This document shows, piece after piece, positions 1-12,944 of a stretch of DNA of 64,000 bases; the stretch's first letter is position 1, and each line of letters begins with the position of its first letter. The DNA comes from Psilocybe azurescens. Its lineage: Eukaryota > Basidiomycota > Agaricomycetes > Agaricales > Agrocybaceae. The stretch spans positions 62,001 to 126,000 of the forward strand of contig JAJIRX010000916.1 of NCBI GenBank assembly GCA_023853785.1. Reading direction: 5' to 3'. Below the pieces are notes generated by a model that saw only the letters and a list, made by a program, of their open reading frames with translations, made no database searches and was not told the DNA's origin. The translations under genes were made by a program, and so were the position numbers.

Positions 1-239
1 AATAGCAAATGTCTTTGGAATTGAAAATTTCCACCATATCATTTAGAATAGAATGTATTGTTCTACAGACTCTTATATAATCCTTTTGACAAAGCTTTTT
101 CTTTCTCTGTATCAGGCTCTGACTATAGAGACTAAATTTAAATAGCAGATAAGTAAAAGATATACAAATTTGGAGGATTTTACATTAGTTGCTGTTTTTA
201 TTCTAGAAAGGCTCTGACTATTGAGAAAGTAATATAGTA

Positions 240-410
240 ATATTCTACTGTTTAGCATTCAAAATATATACTTTATTTTCTGTATTGCTTCAATATTTGA
301 CTTCTTTATGGTCTTGATATTTTTTCAGTCAACTAATTGATAGTGACTTTACTGATTGAGACTAAATAAGAAAGCTCAAATCAAATATCTTATGGTAATT
401 TGACTTTATC
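240..410 (+). repeat. left arm of long inverted repeat
   Basis: The reverse complement of this stretch recurs at about 10125-10285 with small indels. Both arms share the run around 'tactgattgagactaaat' and 'gcttcaatatttgac'. The pair encloses almost exactly the AT-rich block, so it may be the termini of a single very old element or a fold-back duplication. Confidence 0.65.
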
Positions 411-1334
411 CAAAAGGGCTTGGCTCTGTGGACAATGCACTTGGGTTCTAATAGTAAGTAAAGTGATTTGCCAGATGTTTTCAACAATTAATGTAACTAT
501 GTACAATAAGATATATGCTAATAAGCATTGCAGCTCTCTGGCCTCAGAGCTTGTCATTATTACAGTTTTAACATATTCTGCATCTTCAATGACATATCCA
601 GCAGCTTCAATGAGCTTTACATCTTTCCTTTTAGCATTTACACCAGTTTTCTCAACTATGCAGCACTTTTGACCTCATTTCAGTTTTTCATTATCTTTAA
701 AATTTATTTCTAGCATTTTAAAAAGCTTTAATATCTATTTTAACACTTATAAACCTCCAATTGTCTTCTTTTTCAGCCCACATTGTTCAGACAGCATCAC
801 ATCCTTTAGAATCTTATCAAATATCTTTGAACTTTTTGCATTTTATTATTATTGATCAAATGATCTATTCTATGGCCTCAGAAAGTCAATTTTAACTTCA
901 TACACCTCACATCTATTATGTGTTACTGCAGATCATTTTTATTGACCACATGCCAGTTTATCAATTTCAAACATTTAAAATATCTTCCAGGAAAGTCTGG
1001 AGCATCAAAAAAAGTTTTCTATAGATTGTATTATGTTCTTTGCCTTTTTCATTATCTGTCTTCATATGTTGAGAATATCTAATGATATCTTTCTATGGTA
1101 TGCAGGTATTGATATGTGTTTTTAATTTTTAATTTTTAATTTATTTTGTGTATTTGCAGACATTTATTTATTTTCATTCTTAGTTTTTTTCTTTGGTTTA
1201 TGATTGCAGCCTCTTTTGATTCTGTAGACAGAAGTTTAAATTTTTTATTCATTCAATTTAATATTTATTACTACACTGCTGGTCAATGAATGCAACTCAT
1301 TGGAATTAAACCATCAATTTCATCAATTTTCACC

Positions 1335-2700
1335 AATAGCACGCTAACTGTTACACCAACCTATTATTAAAGAAGACACAATGTAATTGAATATATATTA
1401 ATTTGAAAAACTCACACATAGTGAAATGTCTTCTTTAGTATATTTGCATAAACATTCAATTATATACAAACATTTTCAAGCCTTTTATTGCAAATTACAA
1501 AAAAATTCATTTTTCTAATTCCTCCAAGTTGAGTATGGATTAATGAAAGGCCAGCAAAGTCTTTTTTATGTTTATGACTGTTTTCCCAAGAAAGTCAAAA
1601 ATCTCATATCACACTGCACAACTTTTTAAAACATCATCTTCAGTGCAAACCCGCTAAGACAAAGAAATCAGTCTTATCAGATAACTTTATTACATCTAAG
1701 TATGTAACTAGTGTCTAATCTGTCTCCATAGTCTCTGCACCATACTTTTGCACAATATGCTCAAGAATATATCCTATATAGTCCAGTACAAAATTGTGTG
1801 ATACATGAGCTTCAGCATAATCAAGTATAAAATGTTTTGGTGCCCAACCTATTGAGACTGGGACAGATAGAAACCAATAAACAGGCCATCACCCTTACTG
1901 CTAAGATTATTCTAAATAATCAATTTATTAGAGATAATGAGGAGAAAAGTGGTATGTTTTATATGAACTAGAGTCGAATATTCTGGAACATATATAACTT
2001 TATTATATCAGAAGAGTGAAAAACATGTTTATTAAAAATATATATCTAAAGTAAGGACTTGATAGACATTGTTTGGGATATAGCTAATAATATTTCCAAT
2101 ATCTATGAGTGGAATTAAACCACAAATAAAAAGTTCTCTACAACAATTCTCTAGATAGTGCCATCTCTAATAAGTTAATCTGCTATTTTGGAAGCAAACA
2201 TTTTTCAAACTCAAGTTGACTAAACTGGTAATAAATGTGAAGCATCCAGATGCCCTCATAAACTATTTGTGCCAGTCTTTGATACTGTGTAGAAGCAATT
2301 TTTGAATATTCTATATCAAGAAATCAAACATTTTCTATACAAAACAAATAAGTGTACTAATAGAAAAAGGTACTTCACAACAAACTAGTTGTGGGAGTAA
2401 TGCTTTTTTCAAATACTTTCAATGACATTGTTAAAAAAAAATTAGCAGATCTTGTTCAACAGTTTCGGTGAATGAGAAAAATGAAAGTGGGAAATTGAGA
2501 GTGATGAAAATATTAAGAAACATGAATGATAAGATGAATAATAGAAATCTACACAGATGGTTCACAGAATATTTCCACATAGTCAGGCATAGAATATTAC
2601 TGTAATCTTTCATTCAGTCATGTCAGCTATAATAACACATATGAACATACAGATATTACTGATAAATTAAATGTCAGTCTGATTAAGAAAAGCATCAGAT
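1335..2700 (+). repeat. diverged direct repeat, copy 1
   Basis: Matches 2850-3990 in the same orientation in the same order of landmarks: 'cctattattaaagaagaca', then 'gaaaaactcacac', then a 'tgtgatacatgagcttcag' segment, then 'ccaacaattctctagatagtg'-like sequence. It is diverged by many substitutions and small indels. Non-coding. Confidence 0.7.
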
Positions 2701-2849
2701 ACTGAGTTTGACAGACCATATGCAAATCAAAAAAAAAAATTCCATTGTTTAATAGTCTAAAGTCAACATCATTATTTTATTTCAAAAATTGAACATAATC
2801 TGTTTATTATTACATTCTATTAGGTTATGTTATTGACATTATTTCCAAT

Positions 2850-3990
2850 GGCATACTAACTGTTACAGTAACCTATTATTAAAGAAGACACAATACAATT
2901 AAATATATATTAAATTGAAAAACTCACACTTAGTGAGATTTCTGCTTTAGTATATCTGTGTAGACATTCTATCGTATGCAAATATTTTTAAGCTTGTTAT
3001 TGTAAATTATAACAACAAAAATTCATTTTTATAAGTCATCAAAGTTGAGTCTGAATTAATGAAAGGGCAGCAAATTCTCTTTTGTGTTCATGATTGTTTT
3101 CCCAAGACAATCAAAATCCCACATCATACTGCACAACTCTCAAAAACCATCATATTCAATGTAAAACCCGGCAAGACAAAGAAATAAATCTCATCAGATG
3201 ACTTTATTATATCTAAATATACAACCAGTGCCTAATCTATCTCCACTGTCTCTGCACTATAATTTGCACAATATGTTCCAAAATATATCTTATATAGTTC
3301 AGTACAAAATTGTGTGATACATGAGCTTCAGCAGAATCAAGTATAAAAATGTTTTAATGCTCAATGTATTGAGACTGGCAGATAGAACACAATAAACAGA
3401 CTTCACCATTACTGTTAAGATTATTTTAAATAATTAATTCATTAGTGATGAGGAGGAGCAAAGTGGTATGTTTTATATGAGCTAGAGTTGAATCTTCTAT
3501 ATGCAACTTTATTATATCAAAAGAGTGAAAAACTTGTTTTTCTAGAAAATATACATCTGAAGTAAAGATTTAATAGACATTTTTTGATGTAGCTAATAAT
3601 ATTTCTAATCTCTTTGAGCAGAATTGGACAACAAATAAGAAGTTCTCCACAACAATTCTCTAGATAGTGTCATCATTAATATATTAACTTACCATATTGG
3701 AAGCAAACACTTTTCAAAGTCAAGTTGACTAAAGTGGATATAAATATGAAGCATCCAGATGCCCTCATGAATTTATGTGTGCCAGTCTGTGATACTGTGT
3801 AAAACCATTTATTGAATATTCTATATATAAAAATACAACATTTTCTATATAAACAGTAGCTATATACACTACAAACAGTGCTATTGTTTGTTTGAAAATT
3901 GCAGGTACTTTCACAAAATTCTTGATGCTGTATCCTCTGGACTATTTTACAGCAAACATGTTTGGCTTCCAAGATTGAATAAAACCACAC
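2850..3990 (+). repeat. diverged direct repeat, copy 2
   Basis: Second copy of the 1335-2700 unit. It is followed by a PIF/Harbinger-type MITE at 4023. Sequence after the MITE (about 5100-6360) returns to the same AT-rich repeat family. Confidence 0.7.
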
Positions 3991-4022
3991 CTGAATATGT
4001 CTGCCACAGTTCTAAATTTTTA

Positions 4023-4857
4023 GGCCCCATTCGGGATCCCGGTTTTGTCAGTTTTTGTCAGTTTGTTTAGGGTTAAGATTGTCACTAACTGACATGACAG
4101 GTTTTGATCAGTTGGTCACATTCTGGTCACACGGAGTAACACTCGCAGAATAGCCCCTAGATTGATCAGATATTATTTGTTCATTGTTTTCATTGCCATA
4201 TACTGGTTCTATGTCTTCATCTGCAATGTCAAACATAAAAACCAGAATATAAGTAGTAAAAATCTCTCATCACATCAAATCCACAAACAAAAGCATAAAA
4301 AAGCAGCCCTATGTCACCTACTTAGAACAAATTCTGGGGTCATTTCTGTGCTTGGGCATGCTGAAATCCACAGCATTGAGAAGCCTGTGTATACTTTGGT
4401 ACAGACCAAGTAGAAGTGACCTGATGAGCTTCTACAGTGTACTGATAATCCTTGGGACACTATTTTGTGATTTGGCTTTTAGGTCATCACCAAGTCATTA
4501 CAACTTCAAATTGCTTCCAATAAAATATATATTATTGTACACATGGGTCTTTTACAAAATAATTAAAATCTGCTGTTAAAAACAAGCAGAGCATTGAGTC
4601 ACAGCTTGATTTCCATGAAGCTTCAGTGCAGAGGGGCCACTTGCAGCTTTCAGGATGACAGATATGATGTATTGGTTATTTAAAGATAGAGTGTGACAAT
4701 TTAACAGGCCAGTATAAACCTAGCCCAAGGGTTACCAAATGTGCATTCAGTTAGGTTTTGGCCAAAACTGTCTGTTTGGTTAGGTTTGGTTAAATTTTTG
4801 ATTTTGGCAGAGAAACCGAGATCAAACCAAGTAATAACTGGGATACCGAATGGGGCC
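4023..4857. mobile_element. PIF/Harbinger-type MITE (TTA target duplication)
   Basis: The ends are inverted repeats beginning GGCCCCATTCGGGATCCC on the left and, on the reverse complement, GGCCCCATTCGGTATCCC on the right. They are flanked by TTA at 4020-4022 and 4858-4860. A three-base TTA/TAA duplication and GGC-type ends are typical of PIF/Harbinger elements. The 835-bp interior shows no transposase, so it is non-autonomous. Subterminal TTTTGTCAG-like repeats lie inside both ends. Confidence 0.8.
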
Positions 4858-5019
4858 TTAGAGGTTAGCAGCAATCCCAATAACATTTAAAACATATGCA
4901 GCAGCTATAATGAGCTGCCTTCGACACAGATAAGACCCTCAAGGCATTAGATCAACGAGGGAGAAGACAAGAATGTGAATGATCAAAGATAATCAGCGTG
5001 TCACACCTGACTTCCATAT

Positions 5020-5103
5020 TTGGGTGGTGGGAATAATCTGGAATAATCCAGCTGCCATCAAACTGAAAATGCTCCCGCATTTTGTTGCTGGACAGACTCT
5101 AAG
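5020..5103 (+). mobile_element. orphan right end of a second PIF/Harbinger MITE family
   Basis: The stretch 'gggaataatctggaat' through 'ttgctggacagactctaa' matches the right ends of the complete elements at 40184-41120 and 56708-57217 (…TTGCCGGACAGACCC / GCCGGACTGACTC followed by TAA/TTA). No matching left end was found, so it is a fragment. Confidence 0.55.
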
Positions 5104-6361
5104 TTTTGTTGAAAAGAATAAAACAAACATGTTTTTAACTGTATTTTTGACAAGACATGTGATGGTTTTAATAAATAAGAAAAATAAAAGTGGGAACTGT
5201 TGAATGATTGAGATATTTTAAAAATACAAATGATGAAATCCACACTAGCGATCCAGAGTATATTTCCAGATGGACAGACATAAAATATAACTATGATCTT
5301 TTATTTAGTCATGTCAGCTAAAGTAACAGATATGAACATGCTGATATTGTTGATAAAGTGTATATTAGTCCAATTAAAAAAAGCTCAAAATACTAGGTTT
5401 AACAGGCCATATGCAAATCACAAAACATATATTGACAAATGAATAATGTGATGAATAATGAGTAATGAAATAAAAGATTGAAAATAATTGTGTAATAAAA
5501 ATAGAGAGGGATAAAACAAAAACCAAACAAGTGGTTCAATGAGATCTGCTAAGTCTTTTTCCAGCTGAATCAGAAAAACATGTTTTTGACTCTGTTTTTG
5601 GCAAAATACATGATGGTTTTGATAATTAAAAAAAGTAAAAGTGGGAAATTGAGAATGATTAAAATATCTAGAAAAATAAATTATAAGATAAATGATAAAA
5701 ATTCACACAAGTAGTTCAGGGAATATGTCCAGATAGACAGGTATAGAATATAACTATAATCTTTTATTCAGATATGAACATACTGATATTATTGATAAAT
5801 TGTATATGTTAGTCTGAGTAAAAACACTCCAGATTCTGACTTTGACAAGTGATATGCAAATCAAAAACATATTTTGCCATTGTCTAACAGTCCAAAGTCA
5901 AAATTATTTTTTATTTTAATAATTGAACATTACCTGTTGATTGTTACATTTCATTTAGTGATGCCATTCAAAGAATTTGTTGAACAGTATTACTCTCATA
6001 ATAAGTGTGTTGTGAGATACATTTTTCTGTTAGTACACTCATTGGTTTTGTATGAAAAATAATTAATATTATAAATTAGAATATTTACAATATAGTTTTA
6101 CACAATATCAAAGACTGGCACCAGTAATTCATGAGGGCATCATGAATAATGAATAATAATATAAGAAATTAAAAATGATTCTGTGGTGAAAACAGAGATA
6201 AATTCAAAAAAAAAAAAACATAATAAATGATTCAACAAAATCTGCTATATCTTGTTGAAATAGAATCAGAAAACATGCTTTTTAATCATGTTTTTGTCAA
6301 GTTATGATGGTTTTAATAAATTAGAAAAGTGACATTTGGAAATAGAGAATGATTAAAATAT
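5104..6361. repeat. degenerate AT-rich satellite-like sequence
   Basis: Contains diverged copies of the same monomer seen at 8957-9870: 'aagtggttcaatgagatctgct', 'gaatcagaaaaacatg', 'gatggttttgataa', 'gaatgattaaaatat'. No gene is visible. Confidence 0.6.
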
Positions 6362-6363
6362 TA

Positions 6364-8954
6364 CAGGCATCCACCGTCATGTGATACACCAAAAAAATCG
6401 AATTCATTTAATAAAAAAACTGCACGTATTAGTAGGTAAAAAAAACAACAAAACATATAGAGAAATGTCCTAGGTACACAACAGAGCTTTTATTTACAAA
6501 AAAAAGAGGAAGGGATGGTGAGAATATACACAAAATACGAGAGAGAGGTACAAAATGAGCCACACTATTGAGTGTGACACGCGACGGCGGCCCGGCCCGG
6601 ATGGCCCCGGAAATCGATTATTCTTCATCCTCATCGTCTTCGTTGTCCTCGCTGCCCTCGCTGCCACTCTCCACAGCCTCAAAAACCTCCCTATCATCTT
6701 CGCCGTCACCAGGAGCACCTGCCTGCAAAAAACCGTCTGAAAAATCCTTCAATTTCGGCCTCGGAATCGCTTTTGGGATGGGGATGGGGGTAGGTTTGTC
6801 AGAATTCTTCAACTTTGTTCCCTTCTTCGTTGCAGCTGCCTTCTTCTTGTTGAAATCTTCGGTGGCCTTCTTGTTCTTCACCCTAGCCTCTGCAGCCTCC
6901 CCTTCCTTCACTCATCTGCAACCTTCCACAGTGCAAGGGCCTCTCTGTACCTTTCTTTGGCCCCTCTCCTGTCCCTCCTTCAGCCTTTCCCCATCGCTGG
7001 ATCTCCCTCTCCTTCTCCTTTGCAAGCTCATAGAACTGGTCACCTGTAAGGAGGCGAGGGAGGCCATCCCCTACCAGCTTCGCAGCCTTCTTCTTTGACT
7101 TTTTCTCCTCTTTTGCTGCCAGTTGTTGCTTAAGTCGTCGAGCATAGGCCTCATTCAGAATGTGGGATACCTGGAGCTCAAAAGCATGGATCTCCATCCT
7201 ATTGACATGGGCTTCAGATTCACGGAGGGCAGAGAGGAGAAGAAGCTCGTTGGGAGTGCAGGGCTGTATTTCGAGGGCAGCAATACAGTTGTTGACAGAT
7301 CCAGACAGACTCTTCTTTGTGCGAGTGGTGTGGGAGGGCATAGGATCAGAAGAGACAGCAGGGGTGTGGGAAACAAGATGGCCAAGGTTTGTCTGCTTCA
7401 AAGAGTTGACAGTATTTGCGAGCACCTGAAGAGTAGAGTCTGGGGATGGAGATGGAGTGGTGGAGGTTGTTGCAGGTGTTGAATTTCTCGTTGACTGATT
7501 CAACACCGGGTTAGATGAGCATGTGATCCGGACTTCCCGCGGTCCGGCAACATCAGCGGTTTCCATGCTCCTTATCTCTGCAGCTGATGTCATCGTCTCC
7601 GGTATCAACTGAGCTGCTGGAATCCACAAGTTGTAAATCACGGAGTGCCTTGGCAAGGGCTTGGACAGGTTCTGAGGCCTGTTTCATGGGCACTGGGAGG
7701 TGAACCTCATAGGATGTGTCTTTGCTTGGAGCAAGCATGCTTTCTGTAATGACAGATGGGTCATATGGATGGATTCCAGTCTTTTTAAAAGCCATTTTGA
7801 TATTTTCGGGTGTCAGAGCAGCGACGTAGGCCTTCGAAAAAATCTGCAAAAATTGTTTTTGTCCATGGGTTGACCAGTGCTTTGGAACCAGTTATCTCGT
7901 TCCTGTGAAAGATATTTTTCAAAGGTGAGAAAATCACAACATCAAGACCTTGATAAATGTGTGTTCCATGTGCAGGATAGCAGATGATAACAATCTGGTG
8001 CTCGCGGGCATATTGAAGAAGGGAAACAGTGTAGTGGGAATTATGGCCATCCACAATCAGTAACCGGTGCTCGTTTTTGGCCTTTGTGCGTGTCATTTGA
8101 TCAAAATGCTTGATCCACTCAATGCCAATCTCTCCATCGGTCCAGCCCTTCTTCTGATATCCTAATCTAAAAGGGAAAATTTGAATAATCAGTATTTCTT
8201 GATCAAAAAAGCGAAATTCATACGAAGCCTTGAGAGGATTATTATCCAGCGTCATATGGCAAAGTTTAATCTGCTCGCCATTGGTTTCTTGAATATGCAT
8301 GCCTTCAAAAAGCATGCATATTTTACGCAGCCCCATCCACACATTCTTTGGCTTCTTCTGCTCAGCTTGATATGCTTTGACAGCTTGAGCCATCAGCTGA
8401 TCATGTTTTTGCTTATATTTTCTGGATTTTTCAAGTAGTGATTTTGCTCGGCCAGGCATCAGATTGAGTAGAGAATGAGAGTATGAGGTGGAGGTGAGAT
8501 TTGAAGAGCACCAGATGCCATTCTGTCGACACAAAATGTGCCTCAAGGCAACCTTGCGGCAGCCTCTATTTTTGAAATTCTCACAATTTTTAAAGACCTG
8601 CACTGATGCTCGCTCACATGCTAGGGCCCTCAAATTGCTACAGGATGTTGATATGCATATTAGATATATTACTAGACCAAAATTTTACATCTATGTGGGG
8701 CCCAAATTGTAGAAGATCTCAAATAAATTTCAACTTACTATAATTTAACATGTTACATTACTGTTTTGACCAAAAATACACCTGTACTCAGCACGAAATA
8801 AAATAAAATTTTACTACAAATTTATAGACCTGAGTAGTAGCTACAATATACAAAAGAATTTGTGTTAATAGGTGCAAAAATCAATGTGAAAAGTGAGAAT
8901 TACCGTTGAAGTGTAACACCGGCTAGTTGTGTCACAGTAGCCGGTGGATGCCTG
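6364..8954 (-). mobile_element. pogo-like (Tc1/mariner superfamily) DNA transposon, decayed
   Basis: Terminal inverted repeats CAGGCATCCACCG are present at both ends (left starts 6364; right ends 8954) and are flanked by TA dinucleotides (6362-6363 and 8955-8956), the usual target duplication of this superfamily. Its 2591 bp are more GC-rich than the surrounding satellite and carry a broken DDE transposase on the minus strand. It sits inside the AT-rich satellite, which continues on both sides. Confidence 0.85.
6618..8633 (-). pseudogene. pogo-like DDE transposase remnant
   Basis: The minus-strand frames at 7785-8633, 7553-7849, 6883-7656 and 6618-6911 together read like a pogo/Tigger-type DDE_1 transposase. 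The clearest part is LLIVDGHNSHYT followed about 20 residues later by ICYPAHGTHIYQGLDV, the second catalytic Asp region and its usual downstream Pro-His/Gln-Pro-Leu-Asp-type block. A later segment has the ENIKMAFKKTGIHPYDP tail typical of the family. The N-terminal helix-turn-helix region and the first Asp region could not be found. The frame changes several times, so it is internally deleted and inactive. The last frame (6618-6911) is Lys/Glu-rich with an acidic end. Confidence 0.8.
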
Positions 8955-8956
8955 TA

Positions 8957-9870
8957 AGAAAAAATTTTGTGATGACAAATGATGAAAATCCACTCAAGTG
9001 GTGTAACAAGATCTGCTAAGTAATTTTGAACCAGTATCAGGAAAACATTTGTTTTGAATCTGTTTTTGACAAGATAAATAATAGTTTTGATAATTAACAG
9101 AAGTGATACTGAGAACTTCTGAATCATTGTGATATCAAAAAAGTACATAATACATAATGAATTATGAAACTCAACACTAGTGGTTGAATTATATCTGCAA
9201 GGTCATGTTGAAGCAGAGTCAGGAAAACAGGTTTTTTAATCATATTTTTGTCAACACATATGATGGTGTTGATAAATAAAAAAAGTGAGAATTAGAAATT
9301 GAGAATGATTAAGATATCAAGAAAAATGCTTGATATAATGAATAATGGAAATCCACTCAAGTGGTTTGACAAGATCTGACAAGTTATTTTGAAGTGGAGT
9401 CAGAAAAACAAGCTTTTATAATGGTTTTGATAATTAAGAAAAGTGATACTGGGAACTTCTGAATGATTGAGATATCAAGAAAATGATGAATTATCAAACT
9501 CAACACTAGTAGTTCAATTATATCTGCTATGTCATTTTGAAGCAGAGTCAGGATAACATGCTTTTCAGGCATGTTTTTGTCAACACATATGATGGTGTTG
9601 ATAAATAACATAAGTGAGAATTGGAAATTGTGAATGATTGAGATATCAAGAACAATGCTTGATATGATGAATAATGGAAATCCACTCAAGTGGTTTGACA
9701 AGATCTGACAAGTTATTTTGAAGTGGAGTCAGAAAAACATGCTTTTTAATTATGTTTTGTCAACTCATATGATGGTGTTGATAAATGGGAAAAGTCAGAG
9801 TTGGAAATTGTGAATAATAAAAATTCACACAAGTGGCTCAGACAATATTTCCAAATGGACAGGCATAGCA
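8957..9870 (+). repeat. dimeric AT-rich satellite
   Basis: Six diverged monomers of about 145-180 bp start near 8992, 9171, 9352, 9501, 9681 and 9826. Two types alternate: one contains 'ccactcaagtggtttgac', the other 'caacactagtggttgaatt'. Equivalent A-type points lie 360 and 329 bp apart, so the higher-order unit is a dimer. The monomer length is close to a nucleosome repeat. Confidence 0.75.
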
Positions 9871-10124
9871 TATAATCATAATCTTTATTCAGTCATGTCA
9901 GCTAAAATAACAGATATGAACATACTGATATTATTGATAAATTGTATATTAGTCTGATTAAACAAAGCCCCAGATACTGGTTTGACAGGCTATGTGTCAA
10001 TTAAAAAATATAGTTTGCCATTGTCTAATAGTTCAAAATCAACATCATTTTTATTTTAACAATTGAACATTACCTGTTATTGTTACATTTCATTGGGTTA
10101 TGTTATTTAAAGAATTTGTAGAAT

Positions 10125-10285
10125 AGACAAATTACTATGAGATATTTGATTTGAGCTTGCTTATTTATTTAGTCTCAATCAGTAAAGTCACTACCAATTA
10201 GTTGACTGAAAAAAAATCAAGACCATAAAAAGTCAAATATTGAAGCAATATAGAAAATACATTGTATATTTTGAATGTTAAACTT
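10125..10285 (-). repeat. right arm of long inverted repeat
   Basis: Reverse complement of about 240-410. Landmarks are 'atttagtctcaatcagtaaa' and 'gtcaaatattgaagcaata'. See the left arm. Confidence 0.65.
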
Positions 10286-10937
10286 CATGCAGAGATGAAA
10301 TTAATTTGGACACTGTATCTAGTATCTGTGATTATAAGAGAAAGGTTCAAGAATAATAGATTCTATACACACTTTTTCAAGCTTGTGCACCTTCCTAACT
10401 TATGTCTACAATTTAAAATCACAGATGATAAAGTTGATGAGATTAGTCATGAATCTGCAGATTGGGTGAAGAAATATGAGTAGTAAGTGATGGTTTTTAT
10501 ATAAATGATGTAGCTGAATTCTATATCAAAAATTGTGTGTCATGTGCTCTTTTTGTTTAAATTCTATTGATTGTTATTATTATGTACAGATGATTATAAT
10601 TGTCTATTACCGCCATGGTGACAAAGGATGCTATCATCTCATTTATAGAACAAGGTATCTTCTGCACTTGCAACATTTTTTGAAAAGCCTATTTAAACTA
10701 TCCACCAAGTGCTTCTTAATCTAGAAATCAATGTCTTACATTTTGAAAAGGTTTGTCACATCAGAAGAGGTGATATCATCTATACATCAGAACTTGTCAA
10801 ATCACCAAATGATGCTAATGATGCAAATTATTGCCAGGTAAATACAAATTTACAATGTGTTATGATTAGTTGATCATTTACCTATTTTTTTCTCATCAGT
10901 ACCAACTTCTTGTTGACAGGCACATCTGTGATCAAAG
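10286..10937. other. intergenic, no recognisable gene
   Basis: AT-rich sequence between the inverted repeat and element A. Short open frames (for example near 10533-10724) show no recognisable motif. It may be relic transposon sequence, but I cannot assign it. Confidence 0.4.
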
Positions 10938-11269
10938 CCAAATAGGAGGTCTTTACCCTCACCCATATATTCCGGGTGGAGTTCAGTGACTCCTTTTTGC
11001 AGGTGTTCCAGCTATTTAGAGGTGAAGACTCCACATAGAGTCCAGCTGAAATTGACTCATCCTCCATGTGGACTCCATGTTGAACTTCATCTGAGTCTCA
11101 CATCCTCCATGTGGATTCCATGTGGATTTGACTCATGAAGCATGTATATCATCATTATCAGCATTAATACACTATTTCAGAGTCAATTTCAAACAGACTC
11201 CAGGTGGAGGAAGATCCCTAGATTTTATTTATATTTTATTTATATTTTATTATAATGTTAAAAAAAAAA

Positions 11270-11347
11270 GCGCAAACGGGAATTGAACTCAGGCATCCGA
11301 GAAGGCTACACACTGATGTTAAACCAACTAGGCTATATAGCCTTTGT
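11270..11347 (-). other. tRNA-like segment with A and B boxes (element A)
   Basis: Read on the minus strand it has a box A-like TAGCCTAGTTGG (11324-11335) and a box B-like GAGTTCAATTC (11280-11290), spaced as in a tRNA gene, followed by a run of T (11261-11269) that could act as a pol III terminator. The acceptor and T stems are imperfect, so it is not called as a functional tRNA. It may be a pol III promoter or a tRNA-derived SINE head. Confidence 0.6.
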
Positions 11348-11389
11348 AATTTATCAAAATGTGATGGACTACATACCAATACGGCTATT

Positions 11390-12240
11390 TACTCAGCATT
11401 TCTCAGCAAGTGACAAATAATGTCATGTATATGACTTATTGATGCCACGTTGGTCCGTTTATTATTTCCACCACCCACCTCTTTCTCCAACCACCACCAC
11501 CCTGCTGCTGCTGTTGTGCATGCCCCCACCTTGCCGTCATCAGTCAGAGCCAGGCCCATGCCAACCTGACCCGACACACATCACATCACAACAAACCAAG
11601 ACCGACAAAGACCAAATGGACACCTGCGAACAAAGAGAGGTGAGTACGGAATGAGATGAAACAAGGCAGGTGGGGAACAAGAAACAAGGCAAGGCAAGGC
11701 AAATGCAGAATGAGGCGGAACAAGGCAAGGCAAGGCAAACAAGGAACAAGGTCGCGACCCAAGGTAAGTCGCAAATTCCGCATGCCACCACCATTAACTG
11801 CTCCCACCCCCTCTTTTTTGTACAGGCCAACAACAACAACAACAGTGGGTACGTAAAGTACATACAACGATGGGTACAACGGCACGCAGGATGTGTACGT
11901 ATGTACAATGACACCAACACGTATGCAGACCACAACGACAACACGTACAACAGCCGCGATAACGACAACAACAGCCGCGATAACGACAACGACGGCCATG
12001 CCAACAACAATGCATATGGCAGCCACAACAACGATGTGTATGACGGCCGTGACAATGATGACAACAACATGTATGATAGCCATGACAACAACAACAACAC
12101 ATATGACAGATGCAGCAGACACAACAACACAACATACGGACATGCCAGACGTGTACGATGGCCACCACAATGTGTACAAAGGCCACCACAACAACAACAA
12201 TGCGTATGGCAGGGCTATGAGCGACATGGCCATTCTCTCC
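11390..12240 (-). repeat. degenerate triplet/hexamer minisatellite of element A
   Basis: The plus strand is rich in ACAACA/GACAAC units. It is open in several frames on both strands because it is a low-complexity repeat, not because it is coding. On the minus strand its proximal end carries the GGTTGGCATGGGCCTGGCTC anchor also found in elements B (near 49490) and C (near 59513), followed by a GGTGGTGGT run. Confidence 0.65.
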
Positions 12241-12491
12241 ATCAGGAAAAAGGGATTTGCCCTGAGAATGTCTTAGGTAATTACAACCTTTATAAAGTAC
12301 ATTTATCACTCTAGGCTGCTTTGGGACGTCTTTGTGGTCTTTGGAAATAGTCTGATTTCTTAAAGCTTTCAGCAGTCTTTGCAAGATTTCAAATTTCTCT
12401 GAAGCTCTCTATGAGTCTTCTAAAAATTCTAAATTACCACAAAGCATTCTTGAAATTTCTGAGCATAGCATTATTAAATCTTAGATAAGTA

Positions 12492-12805
12492 TAGGGAATG
12501 ACATGGGTGACCTGCGGGAATCTCGCGCTATACCCGTACCCGTACCCTTGGCGAGCCCTACCCGCAATCCGGCGGGTTTACCTGTCAAAACGAGCCCAAA
12601 ACAACCTGAACGGTTGAGAAATGAGGGAGATAGATCAGAAATAGTGAATTTCACTGCTTCCTTTCTATCTCACTCAATTCTCAACCATTGGGGATGTTCT
12701 AGAGCTCGTTTGAAATCTCACGTGTACAAATATTGTTACCTGTACCCGTACTCGTGTACTGTTACCCATAACCCGCACGGGCTCAAAAATGCGTGCCATT
12801 CCTTA
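12492..12805. mobile_element. hAT-type MITE H1
   Basis: 314 bp with ends TAGGGAATGACATG and, reverse complemented, TAAGGAATGGCACG. It is flanked by a perfect 8-bp duplication GATAAGTA (12484-12491 and 12806-12813). T/CAGNG-like ends with an 8-bp duplication fit hAT. Both ends carry CCCGTACCCGTACCC-type subterminal repeats. Non-coding. Confidence 0.85.
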
Positions 12806-12944
12806 GATAAGTACATAGCTAATTTAATAAACTACATCTACAACATGATATTTAAAAGATAATGGAATAAGACAGGGGGAACAAGGCCTGGTGATTGCAG
12901 GAAAATAGTAGCTGCATAGTAAGAAAAGATATGCAAAAAGGCCC

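Larger units (their letters stand above)
1..4022. other. AT-rich degenerate non-coding block
   Basis: Very AT-rich sequence with only short, low-complexity open frames and no recognisable protein. It contains an old direct duplication and the left arm of a long inverted repeat (both listed separately). I see no gene here. It reads as decayed repeat DNA. Confidence 0.6.
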
